Shown here: positions 17,800 to 22,780 of the stretch, piece after piece
How the letters are laid out: each line of letters opens with the position of its first letter
Numbering within the stretch: the first letter of the stretch is position 1
DNA from: Saccoglossus kowalevskii
Lineage: Eukaryota; Hemichordata; Enteropneusta; Harrimaniidae
Reading direction: 5' to 3'
Assembly: GCF_000003605.2 (NCBI RefSeq)
Contig: NW_003139825.1
Span: forward strand, 11,821-34,600
Length of the DNA: 22,780 nt
Made by a program: the position numbers and the translations under genes
The notes under the pieces: generated by a model
What the model saw: only the letters and a program-made list of their open reading frames with translations
The model's database searches: none
Told to the model about the DNA's origin: nothing

Positions 17800-19622
17800 G
17801 TAAGCATCGTACACCACAAGCCAGCTAAAGGGCATGCGGCGAGGCTGCGGTTGAATCACCTAGTCATCCGCGTGTTATTTGTTTTGTTTATTGACACTTT
17901 GTTTGGACACTTGCCATCTCATAACGAAGGCGCAGTACTCGTGGCGCTGAGCAATAGAACCGATCCTCATTTTTTCACCGTGTTACCTGATTGATCACGG
18001 TGTTATAGTTTTTCAATATTACTACTTCTACCTAATAGTAATCATCGATTTTAATAATGCTCATTATATTTTACATGTACAACTTAAATTATGTTCCAAT
18101 AATATAATGTTATCATTTACTGCATGCGTACACGGTTAGGGCAAGAAGTGGGGTCAAGGCACTTTCTCTGTTAGTTATCAACCAAAATGTGTTCACGTAC
18201 ATGAATATGGATGCTCAGTGCCGGCCCGGGTCTGACAAACGCTCTGGACGCATTATTGATTAATTTGAGTTAGGATTTATAAATTCCCAGAGTAAAAGAT
18301 AAAAAAACATGATTTCTTTTTCGTAGGTATGTCCGAGAATGGTTGCATGCCATGGTAGCTTCCCGGATTGTGGAAATGAACGAAGAGATGGGAACATATC
18401 ACGTACCGCCGAACCGCTTCCCCTTGTTGGTCGGTAAATTCAATATTGCGGCCATGGCAACATTGGTTCCGATGCTCTGTGAAGCGTATGACCAGGTCAG
18501 CGACTGTTTCAAAACCGATGGTCCACAAGGTACGTATTCATGCCAAGTACCCTCGTCGGCGCCGTCTCCTTTCAAACTATGAGTCTCATTTGGCGGAACG
18601 TAACAATTGCCTTGAAATAATAATACGTCTGTTCGTTTACTAGGCCATGTAAAGTAACCCAATCGTTGCGATTTTATAACGGTAAAAAAAGAGAGAGATT
18701 ATTGAATTCATGTAAGTTGGCTGAACCGAAACAAGCACAATCACATAATATTTCATTATGTTACTTTCTTTGTCTTTTAGGTGTTGCCTACGACCAATAT
18801 CCAAAGTTTCAAGACTTTATGCACTATATGTCGAACATTATGCATAATAAAACGCTTCTAACAGACTTTGTTGGATCGGTTCCTGAATTGGAGGAGCTGC
18901 TTGGTAAGATTTATGGATTATAATTTGTGTATATATGTCGAATTAATTTCTTGGCGAAATATTTTTTTGTTTATAAAATGAAGATTCAAATATATGCTTG
19001 ATTCTAAGATTTAGAAGGTTTAAGGTTTATATGCTCTATTACAGAAACTGGTGTGACAGTACTGGACGTTGGATGCGGCAAAGGAAGAGCTCCAATGATA
19101 TTAGCACAAAAGTTTCCGCGCAGTTCCTTCTACGGTATTGACATCTCTGCCAGCGCCATCAGTGCGGCCCAGATCGAGGCTGAAGAAATGAGCCTAACGA
19201 ACATACACTTTCAGGTTCACGACGCAGCGTCCCTGCCGTGCGACTGGACAGACAAGTTTGAGTACGTCACCGCGTTAGACTGCATCCACGACCAAGCCGA
19301 GCCACTGCAGGTGCTTCACGAAATCCGCCGAGTGTTGAAACCTGGCGGCACCTTCTCCATGCTAGAAATAGCAGGAAGCAGCCGCCCTAATTGCAACATT
19401 GGTAACCCCCGTGCGATCGATGGTTATGTCATCAGCCTCTTTCATTGCATGCCCGTATCGTTGTATTTCGATGGCGGCAAAGGCCTCGGCACAATGTGGG
19501 GGCGTGAAAACGTTTTGCAAGTTCTTGAAGAGTGTGGATTCAGTGAAATTATTGTACGTAAAAGCAGGGACAGCTTTAACTACCACTTTGTCTCAAAAAG
19601 TCACAAGTGTCCAGCTCATTAG
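17594..19622 (+). CDS. SAM-dependent methyltransferase, Rv2258c-like, four exons, 369 residues
   Basis: CDS = 17594-17799, 18327-18529, 18781-18903, 19045-19622, all introns GT-AG, phases 2, 1, 1. The product has an N-terminal winged-helix region (about 20-100, with RYVREWLHAMV at 69-79), a helical linker (about 100-175) and a class I Rossmann methyltransferase domain. SAM motif I is VLDVGCGKGR (183-192). The acidic end of beta-2 is D210 in YGIDIS, D237 follows beta-3, and LDCIHD (255-260) and VLKPGG (274-279) complete the fold. This order and length match the Rv2258c-like family, known from bacteria and many marine invertebrates; the substrate is unknown. No signal peptide or membrane segment is seen, so it is probably cytosolic. 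The start is chosen because TAA at 17462 closes the frame upstream and 17594 is the first ATG, with A at -3. Complete and undamaged as read. Confidence 0.92.
18327..18529 (+). CDS. Methyltransferase exon 2 (residues 69-137, wing and linker)
   Basis: The acceptor is ttctttttcgtag at 18326. The exon completes the family-typical block RYVREWLHAMVASRIVE, then TYHVPPNRFPLLVG (the wing), then an Ala/Met-rich helix leading into the linker. The donor is caag/gtacgt at 18530 (phase 1). Intron 2 is 251 bp. Frames read on the other strand here are shadows. Confidence 0.9.
18781..18903 (+). CDS. Methyltransferase exon 3 (residues 137-178, linker helices)
   Basis: The acceptor is tttctttgtcttttag at 18780. 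The exon encodes GVAYDQYPKFQDFMHYMSN and a Leu-rich helix, the conserved segment between the winged helix and the SAM domain in this family. The donor is cttg/gtaaga at 18904 (phase 1). Intron 3 is 141 bp. The exon is too short and too ATG-poor to be found as an isolated open frame with correct ends. Confidence 0.88.
19045..19622 (+). CDS. Methyltransferase exon 4 (residues 178-369, catalytic domain)
   Basis: The acceptor is tgctctattacag at 19044. The exon carries the whole SAM-binding Rossmann domain: motif I GCGKG at 187-191, D210, VHDAASLP at 235-242, LDCIHD, RRVLKPGG and a C-terminal region with HCMPVSLYFDGG (311-322) and GLGTMWG (324-330), the cap typical of this family. It ends KSHKCPAH before TAG at 19620-19622. 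Its GC and CpG content is higher than the introns, as expected for constrained coding sequence. Confidence 0.92.
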
Positions 19623-19817
19623 ACATAATTATCATATATTTTACGCACGCACATTTACACGTTACAAGCATTGTTACATTGAAACTATACACGCTAAAGC
19701 TTATCCAATACTTACATATCCGATTTTGTAGAAGTATCCTCGCACGGCACTTCCTGCCCACATTGTTCCGCGCCCGAGTTCCGCGATAGATGCGCCGACC
19801 ACTCGTTGCGGAGTCGA

Positions 19818-19829
19818 GGGGGGGGGGGG
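19818..19829. repeat. Homopolymer run of 12 G
   Basis: Twelve consecutive G residues in the probable 3' UTR, in a small GC patch (19735-19835) with CpGs. It may be a remnant of a G-run-bearing repeat end like those at 1217 and 3270. Confidence 0.85.
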
Positions 19830-20262
19830 TAGCACGTTCTTCCAAACTCTTGTAGATAGCAGAAGAACTACTTTATTATTTATTTATATTTTTTTTACAC
19901 AAATTCCCCAATTTCACATTAGTTGTATATAGATTATATCTGAAATTCAACGTTAATGTCAGACTGTGTTAATCATTGTTATGTATTTCTTTTTCTTGTT
20001 TATTCATTTATTTATTATGAATTATTTGTATATTTGTATATATTTTGTTATTGTTACCATGCCTATTTTTGGATATTGTGCTTGTTGACCACATCTTTGT
20101 AATATTAATTTTGTACAGTTTTTCTCAATTGTTTGTCTGAACTGCCATGATGTTAGTTTTTTTCTTCTCCTGAATCGAGTTGACTCCCGATATATTGTAT
20201 ACGTTGAACTCAGGTGAACTGGTCCATGCCTGAGCCATGTGTATGTGCAACAGAATACTATT

Positions 20263-20401
20263 TCGGCTATTTGGGTCTACATTTGCCCAAAAACACAACG
20301 AATTTAGTTCCGGTCAAATATTGATGATTTCTCGAGAAACTGTTTAGGCAGAAATTGTCAAAGAAATAGCCGAGCGTCGATATCACACTTTATCGACGGC
20401 T
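20263..20401 (+). repeat. Nested inverted repeats in the probable 3' UTR
   Basis: tcggctattt (20263-20272) pairs with aaatagccga (20364-20373). Separately, agccg + tcgata (20368-20382, with a 4-nt bulge agcg) pairs with tatcga + cggct (20391-20401) across an 8-nt loop. The two pairings compete for agccg, so two alternative folds are possible. Biological meaning is unknown. Confidence 0.6.
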
Positions 20402-20593
20402 GATTCCTGGGACCTGGCAGGCAAATTGTATCTAAGGAGATATTATTGCTTTCGGATTATCAATTGTCAACAAATGTGCAAGTATCATGCTATATATAAG
20501 TGCCAGTGGTTTACGTGAATTCTGAGTCAGTATTTATTTGATAGTCCACGTGACAGTATTATGTAAGCTTTTACTTCAAAGACATTCCAATTA

Positions 20594-20599
20594 AATAAA
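20594..20599 (+). terminator. Candidate polyadenylation signal
   Basis: AATAAA, overlapping ATTAAA at 20590, about 970 nt after the methyltransferase stop. It is the first canonical plus-strand hexamer downstream. AT-rich context makes chance occurrence likely, and a second AATAAA at 20719 is equally possible. Confidence 0.25.
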
Positions 20600-20724
20600 T
20601 GAACAATTTACCCTTAGATAATTATTTTCTCTAAAGAAACAACGTTGCATATGTAGCGTATGCAGCTTGGGAGGGGGGAATTGTTATTTTCTACCACACC
20701 CAAAATTTTGTTCTGTTTAATAAA

Positions 20725-22199
20725 AGTAAACACGAACGTGTACTTTGTTTCTAGACTTTAGTCTTAACATGTAAGGTTCACAGAATGTTTAATATCACAT
20801 ACATCTGTATTATAGATACTAGTTTGATTCCGTTATGTATAAATACAAACTGCCATAATAAGAATACAATACTACTGGTCTGGTTTATTGCTGAATGTAT
20901 GTGTGTGGCAGAACACCCCCGCCCCTACCCACGCCATGCCTCCCCATGCCCCATGCCATGAATATCGAAACTATAAGCTCGATACTGCATGATGTTATTT
21001 TAGGGGCTGCAGAGATAAAAGTGGGACAACCGGTCTGTTGGCCATTTACATAGTATATTTTACATTGGAGATCTATGAGAGAAAGTTGACGTCACCTTTT
21101 TGATTCCCTGCAACTCACTTTTTAGACAAACATGTAAGTTGATAAAATAAAACCCCACCCAGAAGGTGTGCGTATATGCATGTGTTTGTATGTCAGATGG
21201 TACACCCCCTTACCCGGTTCAGTTCAGTCCCTTTATCACCGGGATCCACATCGCTGTAAGAGTGGGCGCTGTTAACATTCGGTCGTGCACTGCTCACTCC
21301 AACACCGCCATGAGGTTTTCTATGGAAAATAATGGATGTGCAGCAAATTGATACGCTCTGTTTTTAACCACACAGATGACCCAATAATGACCGGAAACAC
21401 AATTTATCTGTAAAAATCTTTCTTAAAATCTAAATTTGATTCAGTCCTTGTATAGGTAAGATGTTGAGGGCATACGCATGCTAATAACATGGAGGCGTTT
21501 GAGTGGACAGTCGACTACCGAATGTAAATAACGTTCACTCTTACAGTGCCATTGATCAATAGGTTTCGATTGTATACAGCGCCACCAGTGGCTATTTCCG
21601 GCTTCTGTTCCCGGCTCCAGGGCTATAACACCCTCTCCTTAAACCCAACCAATACGTCTTGCTGTAGTATACCAATTAACAAAGCAATAACGCCCTCACA
21701 CTCAGGTATGCCATAATGGTTATTCGTAGTCTGATGCCGACTACCGGGCCGACTATCGACACTGGAAGGGAAACAGATTGTAAACGAAGTAAGCCTTGAA
21801 TTAACCATAGATGGCGCGGTAATAGTGCAAATGAATATTATAATGTTCAGAAGATAATCGTAAGCGAGGGAATAAATATGTTATTTGAAAGATATTAACT
21901 TGTACGTATCATGCATACAATTGTCTCGCTAAATGTTATCCATTATTGGTACACATCACCAAAACAAATGTTTATTTAATTCGAAATTGAAGAAAAACAA
22001 TTATCGCCAATTACATATGAAATAAATCTGTGCTGGAGTGTAATTTTTTTTTGAAGAGACTCTTTCATCCTCAACGACCAAATCTGCTTGTGAGGGAAAA
22101 CAACCCCAAATTTGCAATAAAATGAACTTCCTGACCATATAGCAATACTGACTTTCAAAAGTTTGGGATCTCCAGCCCATGTTCCTAGAAAATAGTAGT
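20725..22199. other. Non-coding right flank
   Basis: No supported gene. It contains TATAAATA at 20838, a perfect CRE TGACGTCA at 21087-21094, a C/A-rich low-complexity tract at 20918-20960 and CTCF-like tagatggcgc at about 21809. Frames at 21166-21351, 21623-21808 (minus) and 21976-22158 (minus) are unrecognised. Confidence 0.45.
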
Positions 22200-22680
22200 T
22201 GTATTTTTGTGAATAGCGGCCATTTTCGTTGTATCAGAACATGTTTACCTCAAGATTCCAAGAGGGGAAACTTTATATCATGCCTCGAATTGTAGGCTGG
22301 AGACAAGTTTGAATAGAATATGTTTATGCATGACCGATATCAAGTCGCAGAATAGCCGAAATGCTCGATTTTGTCATTTTCCCATCGTTAAATTGAATCA
22401 GGAAACAATTGCATTTTCTTATGTATGATATGCTATGATATGGCATGTGATGTATGTGTCAAGTTTTAATGTGATCGGTCGAAGCATAACCGAAATATGA
22501 CACTGGAACTACATTTGTTAAAATAATAATAAAAAAAAAAACGCCAATCGGTCATTTTCAATCCGAAAAAAATACGTGCATCAATGACCCATTATGTTTA
22601 ATGGCTATACCAAGTCTGAATGAAATATGACCATGCTGGTTCCGGAATGGCAGAAATGCCAGATTGTACATAATAATTCA
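22200..22680 (+). repeat. Degenerate tandem array, about 150-bp period
   Basis: Two blocks alternate. Block A is ggccattttc at 22218, gtcattttcccatcg at 22373 and ggtcattttcaatcc at 22550. Block B is gacaagtttgaat at about 22302, gtcaagttttaatg at about 22458 and ccaagtctgaatg at about 22609. After block B each unit carries a version of gaatagccgaaatgc. Spacing is about 150-156 bp, with one longer interval that includes an A-run. The array continues towards the right edge. No coding frame spans the units. Confidence 0.6.
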
Positions 22681-22780
22681 ATGGACATTTATTAATTTAT
22701 TATTTCAATTAATTGTCTGTATACTGCCCCAGGACAGCTCGTGCTAGTGTCTATCAACAATTTACTTCATGCAAGATTAT

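Larger units (their letters stand above)
19623..20724 (+). other. Probable 3' untranslated region and downstream flank
   Basis: No AATAAA is present close to the stop. The first plus-strand candidates are at 20590-20599 (overlapping ATTAAA and AATAAA) and 20719-20724 (AATAAA), implying a 3' UTR of about 1 kb if they are used. A 12-G run lies at 19818-19829, and a paired structure at 20263-20401. A TATATATAAG string at 20491 is unsupported as a promoter. TTTATT strings near 19870 would be poly(A) signals for a minus-strand gene, but none is seen. Confidence 0.35.

Noticed and set aside
17594-19622. Bacterial contamination or a recent mobile island
   Set aside because: Three spliceosomal introns with consistent phases, a TATA-type promoter and flanking eukaryotic repeats show a resident nuclear gene.
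19362-19845. Several frames over exon 4 and its downstream flank on both strands
   Set aside because: They overlap the conserved catalytic exon in other frames or read through the G-run, and are shadows.
1-22780. tRNA, rRNA or conserved structured RNA genes
   Set aside because: No B-box-like ggttcgaa string with matching acceptor stem, and no rRNA signature, was found on either strand by eye.

Overview
This window looks like nuclear DNA from an animal, most likely a marine invertebrate. It is AT-rich and mostly non-coding. Its one certain protein gene is broken by three GT-AG introns, and the rest holds microsatellites, homopolymer runs and dispersed or tandem repeats. No operon, ribosome binding site, tRNA, rRNA or CRISPR signal is visible. 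The species cannot be named from the sequence alone; hemichordate, lancelet, mollusc and brachiopod all remain possible.

The certain gene lies at 17594-19622 on the plus strand. Four exons join in frame (intron phases 2, 1, 1) into a 369-residue SAM-dependent methyltransferase of the Rv2258c-like type: an N-terminal winged-helix region, a helical linker and a C-terminal Rossmann methyltransferase domain. A plausible promoter precedes it (TATAAATA at 17415, an ATF6/XBP1-like site at 17391, and an E-box plus CRE cluster near 17000). Candidate poly(A) signals lie about 1 kb after the stop.

Elsewhere only fragments with coding character are seen. The best is a likely first coding exon on the minus strand (613-699), which starts inside a perfect YY1 motif, ends at a consensus donor and runs off the left edge. 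Weaker exon-like frames lie at 1388-1645, 5123-5289 (minus), 6132-6269 and 7455-8039. None of these is recognised.

Repeats, left to right: two direct copies of a 410-bp element (2609, 6616; the second flanked by a target-site-like duplication); transposon-tail remnants near 3262 and 3451; a 38-nt near-perfect palindrome at 4175; two copies of a 'tttacagt'-ended family at 8265 and 9254; a degenerate tandem array at 11655-12150 ending in a long (AC)n; a CpG-rich patch with a 41-bp-period duplication and a 16-bp palindrome near 15911-16034; and a second degenerate tandem array at 22200-22680, with a likely relative at 8072-8237. The octamer TGACGTCA occurs six times, far more than expected by chance.

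I see no multi-gene system. The points most worth following are the bacterial-type methyltransferase that has become an intron-bearing animal gene, the degenerate tandem repeat family, and the CRE enrichment.
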